A stretch of DNA of 58,707 bases from Kaistella yonginensis (GTDB lineage Bacteria; Bacteroidota; Bacteroidia; Flavobacteriales; Weeksellaceae). The DNA is taken from positions 1 through 58,707 of the forward strand of contig NZ_JAUFQB010000054.1 of NCBI RefSeq assembly GCF_030409525.1, given 5' to 3'. This document shows, piece by piece, positions 43,716 through 52,300 of the stretch (position 1 is the first letter of the stretch; every line of letters begins with the position of its first letter). The translations under genes were made by a program, and so were the position numbers. Under the pieces are notes generated by a model. That model was not told the DNA's origin. It saw only the letters and a list, made by a program, of their open reading frames with translations, and ran no database searches.

Positions 43716-44867
43716 ATGAAAAAACACTATATGTTTTTTGCAATTTTTCTATTGGTATTCACCTTCGGACAAGAAAAAAAGATAGAATTTACCAAAGAAT
43801 TAAATTACACCAGCTATTCTACAAACATTGGGAATAAACCTTTACCAACTTTCAAACTTTTGTCGAGTAATAAAGGAGAATTTCTAACTTCATTGGAAAT
43901 GAATTATCTTCCGATCCACTTGTTTTCTAATGAGATAGGAATCATTCCCGTAAAACTTGGCTTTAATAATATTTTAACAAGTTCTATGTTTGTGAATTAC
44001 TTTTTTTTCGGAAGTATTTATAATAAATCGGATAAAAAACCTTCGGAAGTGACGGTGAAAAATTTGAACTCCAAAGAAACCATTCTAGGTATTTCTTGCA
44101 ATAATTATTTGTTAAGTTATCCGTACGGAAATCCTGAATATGATCCTTCTGACGAAATTGCGACCGAGAAAATAAAAATTTGTATCGATGAAAAAAATGC
44201 AATTAATAATGTTCCCGTAGTTTCGAGTATCATCAATGAATTGAGTAATGCAAAGCTATCAAACTCCAATTTAAAAGGTTTGGTATTAAAAGTAGGTCCA
44301 GGAGAATCCAAAACTGATGACTACATCATTATTAAATCGATTAAAGACACGCAAAATTACGCATTCTTTGACCAAAGAAAAGCGATGATGCAGCAGCAAA
44401 GAACTGCAGATTCCCTTTTAGTCGAAAGAATAAAATACGAATCCGAATTTAATTCTGAACACGAGATGGCAGATTCCATGCAAGTTGCAATAATGGATTC
44501 CGCATACATCGACGAGGGTTTAAGTGTAGAGAAATATGTATCAACTTACAAGAAAAAACCGGAAGAAGGATCTTATGCAATCGATAACTTGCCCAATAAA
44601 AGAATGTGGGAAATGCTTCCAACCCATTGCACAGACCTGAATAAGAATCTGCCAATTCTGGAGGATAAAAATTTCGCAACCCATCTTAAAAATTTGACGG
44701 GACAATTATGCGATCTTTATCTCACCCAAAGTGAATCTCATAATGTGGCGATAAAAATAACCATCGATGAAATTCGGCGAGAATTCTTGTTCATCAATGC
44801 AGAAAAGGAAAAACTCAATAAATCGGACCAAAAGAAAGTCAATCAATATTTAGAAAAATTAGATTAA
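43716..44867 (+). CDS. Hypothetical secreted protein between the transketolase subunits
   Basis: A 383-residue protein with a signal peptide (MKKHYMFFAIFLLVFTFGQ). The N-terminal ~170 residues are beta-rich (ELNYTSYSTNIGNKPLPTFKLL; ETILGISCNNYLLSYPYGNPE); the C-terminal half is helical and charged (DSLLVERIKYESEFNSEHEMADSMQ). Gaps are 11 bp to the upstream tkt subunit and 1 bp to the downstream one, so it is expected to be in the same transcript. No known family recognised. Confidence 0.8.
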   Translation: MKKHYMFFAIFLLVFTFGQEKKIEFTKELNYTSYSTNIGNKPLPTFKLLSSNKGEFLTSLEMNYLPIHLFSNEIGIIPVKLGFNNILTSSMFVNYFFFGSIYNKSDKKPSEVTVKNLNSKETILGISCNNYLLSYPYGNPEYDPSDEIATEKIKICIDEKNAINNVPVVSSIINELSNAKLSNSNLKGLVLKVGPGESKTDDYIIIKSIKDTQNYAFFDQRKAMMQQQRTADSLLVERIKYESEFNSEHEMADSMQVAIMDSAYIDEGLSVEKYVSTYKKKPEEGSYAIDNLPNKRMWEMLPTHCTDLNKNLPILEDKNFATHLKNLTGQLCDLYLTQSESHNVAIKITIDEIRREFLFINAEKEKLNKSDQKKVNQYLEKLD

Positions 44868-44868
44868 A

Positions 44869-45816
44869 ATGAAATACACCTATACAGAACAAAAAGACAC
44901 CCGAAGTGGATTCGGTGCCGGCTTGGCAGAATTAGCAGATAAAAACCCCAATGTGGTTGCACTTTGTGCCGACCTCATCGGCTCTTTGAAAATGGAGAAG
45001 TTCATTGAAAAAGCACCAGAAAGATTTTTCCAGGTTGGGATTGCAGAAGCCAACATGATGGGCATTGCAGCAGGATTAACCATCAACGGAAAGATTCCTT
45101 TCACCGGAACTTTCGCAAACTTTTCAACATCCAGAGTGTATGACCAGATCCGTCAGTCAATTGCTTATTCTAACAAAAATGTAAAAATTTGTGCTTCTCA
45201 CGCAGGCTTAACTTTGGGTGAAGACGGCGCAACGCACCAGGTTTTAGAAGACATCGGAATGATGAAAATGCTGCCCGGAATGACCGTGATCAACACTTGT
45301 GATTACAACCAAACCAAAGCGGCAACCCTTGCCATCGCAGATTTTGAAGGGCCGGTTTATTTACGATTCGGACGACCAGTTGTTCCCGTTTTCATTCCAG
45401 AAGATATGCCTTTCGAGATCGGAAAAGGAATTATGCTTCAGGAAGGAACCGACGTGACCATCGTAGCCACCGGACATCTCGTTTGGGAATCCTTATTGGC
45501 AGCAGATGCTTTAGAAAAAGAAGGTATTTCCTGTGAAGTCATTAATATCCACACGATCAAACCTTTGGACGAAGAAATCATCCTGAAATCCATTGAGAAA
45601 ACCGGAAGAATCGTCACTGCTGAAGAACACAACTACATTGGTGGTTTAGGTGAATCCGTTGCCGGAATGTTGTCCCGAAAAAGACCAACCATCCAGGAAT
45701 TTGTAGCTGTAAATGATACTTTCGGAGAATCTGCAACCCCAGCAGAACTCATGAAAAAATACGGAATTGATTCTGACGCTGTGATTGCAGCTGTTAAGAG
45801 AATTATGAAGAGATAA
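44869..45816 (+). CDS. Transketolase C-terminal subunit
   Basis: The second half of the split enzyme: pyrimidine-binding domain and C-terminal domain, with FFQVGIAEANMMGIAAGLTINGK, FTGTFANFSTSRVYDQIRQSIAY and GGLGESVAG. The length (315) fits known C-subunits. The start follows the intervening gene by one base. Confidence 0.93.
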   Translation: MKYTYTEQKDTRSGFGAGLAELADKNPNVVALCADLIGSLKMEKFIEKAPERFFQVGIAEANMMGIAAGLTINGKIPFTGTFANFSTSRVYDQIRQSIAYSNKNVKICASHAGLTLGEDGATHQVLEDIGMMKMLPGMTVINTCDYNQTKAATLAIADFEGPVYLRFGRPVVPVFIPEDMPFEIGKGIMLQEGTDVTIVATGHLVWESLLAADALEKEGISCEVINIHTIKPLDEEIILKSIEKTGRIVTAEEHNYIGGLGESVAGMLSRKRPTIQEFVAVNDTFGESATPAELMKKYGIDSDAVIAAVKRIMKR

Positions 45817-45865
45817 TTTCAAAAGACGAAGAGATCATAAATAGCTTCGCTGTTAGAAAATAGAC

Positions 45866-45902
45866 AAATCCACTGATCACATTTCAGTGGATTTTCTTTT
45901 TT
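45866..45902 (+). terminator. Terminator of the transketolase operon
   Basis: AAATCCACTGA pairs with TCAGTGGATTT and is followed by TCTTTTTTAAA. The 150 bp after it up to the DUF488 gene hold nothing clear. Confidence 0.75.
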
Positions 45903-46020
45903 AAATACACTCCCCGTCGCTGCCGCACGATTCTATCATGTGGTTTATATAGAGCCAGCCAAGAAAATTCCAGACTGGGTCATCTTTTAATTTGGAGACA
46001 AAACTTTAATTTAAAAACTT

Positions 46021-46028
46021 TAATTTTG
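46021..46028 (+). promoter_or_regulatory. Promoter -7 element (TAATTTTG) of the DUF488 gene
   Basis: TAATTTTG, 28 nt upstream of the ATG. No -33 TTTG at the right distance. Confidence 0.4.
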
Positions 46029-46056
46029 ATAATAATTAAGAAAATGAATTTTCAAA

Positions 46057-46587
46057 ATGAAACCTCCAGAAAGTGCAACCCTCTACACCATCGGTCATTC
46101 TACCAGAACGATCGAGGAATTTTTGGAGTTGCTCTTTTCATTTGATATTAAAATTTTAGCAGACATCAGAAGATTGCCCGGCTCTCGAAAATATCCTCAA
46201 TTCGATCAAGATGCGCTGAAAAAATCTTTAGAAGAAAACGGAATAGAATATATTTATATTGAAGATCTAGGCGGCAGAAGACCGGCAAAAAAGGATTCTA
46301 AAAATACAACTTGGCGAAATAAATCTTTTCAAGGTTACGCCGATTACATGGAAACCGAATCCTTTGCAAATGCTGCCGCCGAACTGGCAAAGCTTGCACT
46401 GGAGAAACCGACTGCGATAATGTGTTCAGAAGCAGTTTGGTGGCGTTGTCACCGCTCCATGGTTTCGGATTATTTCAAGGCAAAAGGTTGGGAAGTTTTG
46501 CACATCATGTCTTTAGGAAAAGCGACGGAACATCCTTATACTGCACCTGCAAGAATTGTGGGCAACAAGGTATTTTATTCTGAATAA
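46057..46587 (+). CDS. DUF488 family protein
   Basis: A 176-residue cytoplasmic protein of the DUF488 family: TIGHSTRTIEEFLELL at the start, ILADIRRLPGSRKYPQF, and the conserved MCSEAVWWRCHRSMVSDYF with two Cys (near 123 and 131). Function unknown; some members are associated with DNA or nucleotide metabolism by neighbourhood. Confidence 0.88.
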   Translation: MKPPESATLYTIGHSTRTIEEFLELLFSFDIKILADIRRLPGSRKYPQFDQDALKKSLEENGIEYIYIEDLGGRRPAKKDSKNTTWRNKSFQGYADYMETESFANAAAELAKLALEKPTAIMCSEAVWWRCHRSMVSDYFKAKGWEVLHIMSLGKATEHPYTAPARIVGNKVFYSE

Positions 46588-46648
46588 TCTTCGCATTAAT
46601 TTTGTGAAAATTCTTAAATAAAGTTCTATTAAACTTTGTTAAAAATCT

Positions 46649-46656
46649 TAACTTTG
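46649..46656 (+). promoter_or_regulatory. Promoter -7 element (TAACTTTG) of the Tudor-like gene
   Basis: TAACTTTG, 23 nt upstream of the ATG at 46680. It is part of a degenerate CTTTGWCAAAG repeat. Confidence 0.4.
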
Positions 46657-46679
46657 ACCAAGTGCTGAAAAATTCAATC

Positions 46680-46889
46680 ATGGCAAACAAATTTAAAATC
46701 GGCGACAAAGTCAGTTGGAATTCTGAAGCGGGAAAGGTTTCGGGAACGATTATTAAAGTTCATACCAAGGATTTCGATTACAAAGGGTACACCCATCACG
46801 CAACCGAAGAAGCGCCGCAGTACGAAATTAAAAGCAGCAAAACCGAACATATTGCTGCGCATAGAGGTTCGGCTTTAACCAAAATATAA
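46680..46889 (+). CDS. DUF2945 / HVA1-type Tudor-like protein
   Basis: A 69-residue protein, mostly beta strands, matching the hypervirulence-associated Tudor-like family: FKIGDKVSWNSEAGKVSGTIIKVHTKDF and YEIKSSKTEHIAAHRGSAL. The open frame begins 6 codons earlier, but MANKFKIGD is the family start. It may bind nucleic acid; unproven. Confidence 0.85.
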   Translation: MANKFKIGDKVSWNSEAGKVSGTIIKVHTKDFDYKGYTHHATEEAPQYEIKSSKTEHIAAHRGSALTKI

Positions 46890-46960
46890 GCTCAATCTTC
46901 AAGCAGATTCTACAAAATAATAATTGGTTTTTGTAAACTTTCATCGCTTTTAAAAGAGAA

Positions 46961-46986
46961 ATCCACCTCATTAAGATGAAGTGGAT
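46961..46986. terminator. Hairpin between the Tudor-like gene and ric
   Basis: ATCCAC-TCA and TGA-GTGGAT pair (one mismatch). Convergent genes; the T-rich side is on the minus strand (TTCTCTTTT). Confidence 0.6.
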
Positions 46987-47012
46987 CTCAGGAAAAAAAA
47001 CAGAAATTTAGT

Positions 47013-47726
47013 TTAGAACGTTTTTTCCAGCTCAATCGCTTTTGGAAAAAGAATATTGTTTTCTAAGTGAATGTGCTTGTGTAAATCATTTTCAAAATCT
47101 TCTAACATTTTGAATGCTACTTGATAGGTACCACAACCATCGGCAGGGATTTGATAATTATTGGTTAATTCAGCAATCTTTACAAACCGATCGCCTTCTA
47201 CGGTATGCTCATCTTTCATCATGGTAACCGGACTTTCAACGGTGCCGAAATGTGGTGTTTCTATGGTTTCGCCTTTTTGCTTGGCCACGACCATTTTTCG
47301 GATAAACGGGAAAAGAACAGTTTCTTCTTTTTGCAAATGCTCTGCTAAATCATGTGCACTTCCGGTGAATAATTCGGTGATTTCAAATAATTCAGGATGT
47401 CTCTCGCCATGAACTTTACAAAGCTTATTCAAATATTGAACGAGTACTGGAGAATTCTCCTCAACATAACGGTGATGGGTTTTCTCGATATAATCGGTCA
47501 ATAAATCCAAGGGCCAAGAATTAAAATCAATTTCGCCAGATTGTAAATTGGAAACGTTGGCGAGTTCTTTATAAATATCTTCTGCCTGATATTTTTTGTT
47601 CTCACACGCTTCATCTACCGTTCTATTGCCTTTGCAACAAAAATCGATTTTATACTTGCGGAATACTTGTGCTGCTCTGAAATCCTCTGCTACAAACTCA
47701 CCGATCGTTTTTTCTTTCGTTAACAT
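47013..47726 (-). CDS. ric: Iron-sulfur cluster repair di-iron protein (Ric/ScdA/YtfE)
   Basis: Repairs Fe-S clusters after nitrosative or oxidative stress. The 237-residue product has the N-terminal DUF542 with Cys30-Cys31 and Cys41 (DFCCKGNRTVDEAC) and a hemerythrin-like di-iron domain with His in HHRYVEEN, HLQKEETVLFPF, DEHTVEGDRF and HIHLENNILFP. It follows the Rrf2 regulator gene by 128 bp and has its own promoter. Confidence 0.92.
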   Translation of the reverse strand: MLTKEKTIGEFVAEDFRAAQVFRKYKIDFCCKGNRTVDEACENKKYQAEDIYKELANVSNLQSGEIDFNSWPLDLLTDYIEKTHHRYVEENSPVLVQYLNKLCKVHGERHPELFEITELFTGSAHDLAEHLQKEETVLFPFIRKMVVAKQKGETIETPHFGTVESPVTMMKDEHTVEGDRFVKIAELTNNYQIPADGCGTYQVAFKMLEDFENDLHKHIHLENNILFPKAIELEKTF

Positions 47727-47750
47727 GATGTCTTATTTAATATTAGAGTA

Positions 47751-47782
47751 CAAATGTACACAAAATTTCAATTCGGACAAAA
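47751..47782 (-). promoter_or_regulatory. Canonical promoter of ric with a palindrome over the -7 box
   Basis: On the minus strand, TTTTG (47782-47778), a 19-bp spacer and TACATTTG (47758-47751), about 25 nt upstream of the ATG. GTACA-AA-TGTAC (47748-47759) overlaps the -7 element and could be an operator for the adjacent Rrf2 protein. Confidence 0.7.
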
Positions 47783-47854
47783 TTATCTTATTTAAATTTA
47801 ATAAAATATTTCGGACTTCATTAGAAGCTTTTAAAAAGGGAAAAAATATATAAA

Positions 47855-48286
47855 TTATTTGAGCCAGACCAGCCCATTCTCGGTTTTGAGGGCTAAGTCG
47901 TAAAAGGAAAATTTCTGGGTCATGGCGACGAGATTATCTCGAACGATTTTAAAATCATCATGCACCGGACAAGGATTTTCCGAGGAACATTTGTGTAAAC
48001 CCAATCCACAATTCGTAAAAAGTCCATCGCCATCGATTAACTCTACGACATCATAAATTTTAATCTGTTTTTGCGTCGCTGTAGGAAAGACAAAACCACC
48101 CTGTTTCCCGCGAACAGATTCTAAAATATTTGCACGACATAGTTGCTGCAAAATTTTTGCGGTAAATGCTTCGGGAGCATTCACTGATTTCGCCACTTCT
48201 TTTACATTTGCGCGCCGTTCCTGATTGGTTTGTTGTGCAATATAAATCGTTGCTTTAATGGCATATTCGCACGCTTTTGAAAACAT
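47855..48286 (-). CDS. Rrf2 family transcriptional regulator (NsrR-like)
   Basis: A 143-residue winged-helix repressor. Three cysteines (Cys93, Cys100 and Cys106 in CGLGLHKCSSENPCPVHDDF) form the Fe-S-binding cluster of NsrR/IscR-type proteins, so it probably senses NO or iron-sulfur status. It precedes ric, a typical NO-responsive target. The 11-bp gap to the upstream membrane-protein gene suggests co-transcription. Confidence 0.88.
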   Translation of the reverse strand: MFSKACEYAIKATIYIAQQTNQERRANVKEVAKSVNAPEAFTAKILQQLCRANILESVRGKQGGFVFPTATQKQIKIYDVVELIDGDGLFTNCGLGLHKCSSENPCPVHDDFKIVRDNLVAMTQKFSFYDLALKTENGLVWLK

Positions 48287-48297
48287 CTATAATTGTA

Positions 48298-48672
48298 TTA
48301 TTTAAAAAATTGCCATTTTGGAATAATTGCCAATAAACCCACACCGGTAAATAAAAATAAATTGGTCACATCGGTATAGAGAAAGGTGGTAAGAAAGTAA
48401 TTATGCGACAGAAAGTGGCTTAAAACTGCAAGTGGAAAAATAAAAGCGCCGACCTTCTTGTAAAAAAAGATAAAAATCAGGGACACGATCATTACCAAAT
48501 CAACCAAGAAAATAAAATAAAAATATCCCAACGGGATGTTGATTTCCTGATGTTGCGTATACTCATCAAAGTCGATCCCCACTCCCATTAAGGAAAAGAG
48601 CATCAAAGCGGCAAGGGACAATACAAAGCCGAAATCTTTCGCTGGGCTTTCTCCTTTAAAATTATCATTCAT
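48298..48672 (-). CDS. Small integral membrane protein, hypothetical
   Basis: A 124-residue protein with about four hydrophobic helices (about 14-32, 46-70, 72-92 and 100-118). No function is evident. It precedes the Rrf2 gene by 11 bp, so it may belong to the same stress operon. Confidence 0.7.
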   Translation of the reverse strand: MNDNFKGESPAKDFGFVLSLAALMLFSLMGVGIDFDEYTQHQEINIPLGYFYFIFLVDLVMIVSLIFIFFYKKVGAFIFPLAVLSHFLSHNYFLTTFLYTDVTNLFLFTGVGLLAIIPKWQFFK

Positions 48673-48688
48673 AGTGGTAAAAATAAAA

Positions 48689-48715
48689 AAACTTTTGATA
48701 AGAAATCAAAAGTTT
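48689..48715 (-). terminator. Terminator of the Lrp gene
   Basis: AAAACTTTTGAT pairs with ATCAAAAGTTTT around AAGAA, followed by T-rich sequence on the minus strand. Confidence 0.8.
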
Positions 48716-48741
48716 TAAATATAGTTGATATTAATCAGTGT

Positions 48742-49212
48742 TTAGATAGAAACCGCGTCGATCAATCTGTTTTTATCTGAAATATATTCTTCCATAGAAA
48801 TCATACTTTCCGTTCTCATTACATCTTGAATATCATCAATTTGATAGATAATTCGTTTGGCATCTTCGGTATTTTTTGCTCTTATTTTACAGAAAATATT
48901 ATATTTTCCAGAGATAACACTTGCTTCAATTACGTTAGGAATAACCGTTAATTCCTTCAAAACTTCCTGAGTTCTATTTGACTTGGTCAAAAGAATCCCG
49001 ATAAAAGCGGTGAAGTGATAGTCTAATTTGGAGTAATCAATGTTGAGTGAAGAACCTAAGATAATCCCGGCATCTTCCATTTTTTTTACCCGTACATGGA
49101 TTGTTCCGGCCGATACGTCCATTTGCTTTGCAATTTCTGTAAAAGGCATTCTGGTGTTTTCAACTAAAAAGTCCAGAATTTTTTTATCTATTTCGTCCAG
49201 TTGATAGTTCAT
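48742..49212 (-). CDS. Lrp/AsnC family transcriptional regulator
   Basis: A 156-residue regulator: N-terminal HTH (DEIDKKILDFLVENTRMPFTEIAKQMDVSAGTIHVRVKKM) and a C-terminal RAM/ACT-like effector domain (about 70-150). It probably responds to an amino acid. A start at 49221 (MIK extension) is possible; 49212 (MNYQLDE) is the family start. A TAAATTTG lies at 49256-49263. Confidence 0.9.
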   Translation of the reverse strand: MNYQLDEIDKKILDFLVENTRMPFTEIAKQMDVSAGTIHVRVKKMEDAGIILGSSLNIDYSKLDYHFTAFIGILLTKSNRTQEVLKELTVIPNVIEASVISGKYNIFCKIRAKNTEDAKRIIYQIDDIQDVMRTESMISMEEYISDKNRLIDAVSI

Positions 49213-49255
49213 TTTTATCATTTATAAATTTAATAATAGTATCTTATATTTTTTG

Positions 49256-49263
49256 CAAATTTA
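49256..49263 (-). promoter_or_regulatory. Promoter -7 element (TAAATTTG) of the Lrp gene
   Basis: TAAATTTG on the minus strand, about 35-45 nt upstream of the start codon. Confidence 0.45.
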
Positions 49264-49342
49264 CAAAAAAATATGAATAGACGAAAATTATATGAAATAT
49301 TAATAAATTTTAACTAAAACCTCAACATTTACTTAAATATCT

Positions 49343-52300
49343 TTAATTAAGTGTATCGTTTTTAACGGAATCTGTTTTAATTTTTTCAGGGCTGGATTTT
49401 GCATTTTTATCCTTTTTCTTTCTTTTAAAAATGGTATTGAAACTTTTACTGTACACGACTCCCACTCCATAGCTTTGGTTGGCACCAGCATTTCCGGCGG
49501 CAGTTCCATTCAATCCAATATTGGTTGGTTTAGAATATCCGCGCAATAATCTTGTTCCATCATTATTTTTGGACCAGTCATATTCTACAATTCCTTCTCC
49601 GGAAAGGTAATCACTTCCGGCGTTTTCTGATTTAGAAACAGGAATTCCTAAACCGGTTTTAACGGTAACTCTTGGAGACAACGCAAAACTCACACTGGCA
49701 TTGGCGCGATCGCCTGTATTCGATCCGGCATCACCTTTTAGATAATTTAAATCGACCTGAAATTCATTACTAATGGTATTTAAAACCGATCCCAATTGTT
49801 TGAATAATATATTGTATCCCGAACTTTCAGCAAAATTTCCGATGTTAATATCAAAACCACCTGAATTACTAACATTAAAACTGTTCAACACCAGAATAGA
49901 TCCAAACTGAATGATTTTTTCATCTTCATTGCTCATTTTTTCAGCGAGTGTTTCCTTGATATTACTAGAGACATCTTCTGCAGAAACGCCAAGCTCAATT
50001 TTTGGATTATTAAGGGTTTGCGTAATTCTGGTAGAAAGCAAAACATTAATCGGCGGCAGATTTGCGGTGTTAAGGTATTGCCCTGCATTCGTTACCGTAC
50101 GCAAATAAGTTGCATTGATATTAAGCTGAGGCGCGATGGGATCGCCATCCCAACGAATGGAGCTGCCTTTGGCAATCTGAAAAGTTCGATTAAGAATTGC
50201 GGTAGAGACAAAGGTTCCATTTTCTACAATATAATTTCCATTCATTGCAATAGCTCCCGTTCTGCTCATCACAAATCGAAGCCGCTCTGAAATTCCGCGC
50301 ACACTGATGTCGCCGATATCATCACCAACCAATACATTTACGGTGGTTCCTTTATCAACTTCCAAATTGAAATCAACATTTATATTGGCGCTTGATTTCT
50401 TCTTCTCTTCTGTGATTACGCCTCCATTTTCATCTCTTTTCAAAAACCGCAACATTTTAAATTCTTCCACATTCGAGGTGGAGTTAGAATTAAAGGTAAA
50501 AACGGAATTTGCCAAGGCTTTCATTTCGGGTGTCGAAATATTTAAACCCGAAACCGGTCCATCAACATAAAGGGTTCCGTTGCCATACACCCTTCCCCAA
50601 AATAAATCAGAATCCTTCTGCGTGTTGTTGAGCAAGAGTAAATTATTTGCACGCAAGACTAAGTTGACTCCCATAGAAGACAAGGTCTCAAACTGGATTG
50701 CCCCGGAAATTGAACCACTAGAATTGGCTCTGCCATCTTTTACACCAATATCATTCAGAATCGCTAAACCTCGGGATAAAGAAACTACGGTATCATCAAA
50801 AGAATAATCAACACCGGTAAAGTCTAGCTTTAAACCGAATTTTTTTAGGGCAATGTCACCGCTATAATCCATATCATTGAGCTGTCCGGAAATTCGCAAA
50901 TCTCCCGAGGCTTTACCGCGCATATTAGAAAAAATACCTTCTACAAACTGTTGTGCAAAAGCCAAATCAAAATCATTCATTTTCGCAATTAAATCCAGCG
51001 ACGGCGAAGCGGTATTATTATTAATCGTACCTGTTAAATGTAGATTATTATCTCCCAAAATTCCCGTTGAAAGTACTTTTACATCAACATCAAACACATT
51101 GGGAATAGGGCTGTTTTTGGTTCTAATCTCAATATTTCCTAAAACCTGCCCATTCATAAAAATATCGGTAATGTTCAAATCGATAAGCGGTTCGAGATTG
51201 TTCTTATCCATTTTAATATCAAAGGTACCATTGGCAATTCCTTTGATATCCATATCATTTTTATTTTTGATGAGCGCAAATACTTTGGCCACATCAACAT
51301 TCCGAATTTCGCCTGCTGCCGAGAAATCTTTCGCCGATTTAAAAATCGATTCCTTTATAAAAAGTTCACTTTTATCGGAGTACAGCCTAAGATTTTCAAT
51401 AAAAAAATCAGCCGAATTTTTTCGATAGGTAATCGAATGATTTAAAAGTGGATCGGTATCTACACTCCAGGCAACTTCATTAAAGGTAACGGTCGTAGGT
51501 TCAAAACGGAAAATGAAATCGCCAGTGCTGTTGGTGGATTGGTTAAGGTTGATCGAATATTCTTTCAACTCTTGTTTTATTTCTTGTTCTGGTGAGCCGA
51601 GTTTAAAATTGGTCGCGATATGCAGGACTTGATTGTTTTCATTATTTCCACTGAGCGTAATATCTTTCAAAATATTTTGATTGTATTCAATTCTATCGAT
51701 TTTTGCGAAGATTTGTTCCTGCAAGTTGGCCGTGTTAATTCGTACCATCACTTGATTGATCATCGCGCTGTCCTTTGTGATTTTATCTCTTTCGTTAATT
51801 TTATAGGCTGGGTTCGCTCTGGCGAGTGCCAAATCAGCTTCGGTGATGTCTTCTTTTTTAGTCATCACATACTTCAGCATTTCCGCATCAACGTTTAAAA
51901 TTAAATTGTTAGAATTCCCGTCGAAAGAGCCATCAACCAAAGCTCCTTTTGGGATATGAAGTTCTGGCAGAAAGTAATTGACCAAATCTTGTTTAACCTC
52001 AAAATTCATAGTGAAATTTTGACCGCGATAAAACGTTCTGGCTGGCGGGCCAACCAATATTTTTCCGAACCCATTTTCTACCATTCCGGCTAAGTCACCT
52101 AAATTAAATTTCCCTGCAATTTGTCCTTTAACAGCACCAGGAGCATCTACGGAAACAATACGATTTCCGTTTTCAAAAAATGCTTTTACCTTTGCATTCG
52201 GAATATGAAATTTCTGTGTTGTAGTGGCGAAATTGATATTTTGCAAATCAGCATCTAAAGTCAAATCGTTGATGTTGGTCATGGCAATTTTCCCAACCAC

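Noticed and set aside
49911..51898. Several plus-strand frames of 60-183 residues opposite tamB
   Set aside because: They are antisense to a continuous 1594-residue beta-rich protein and show no family features.
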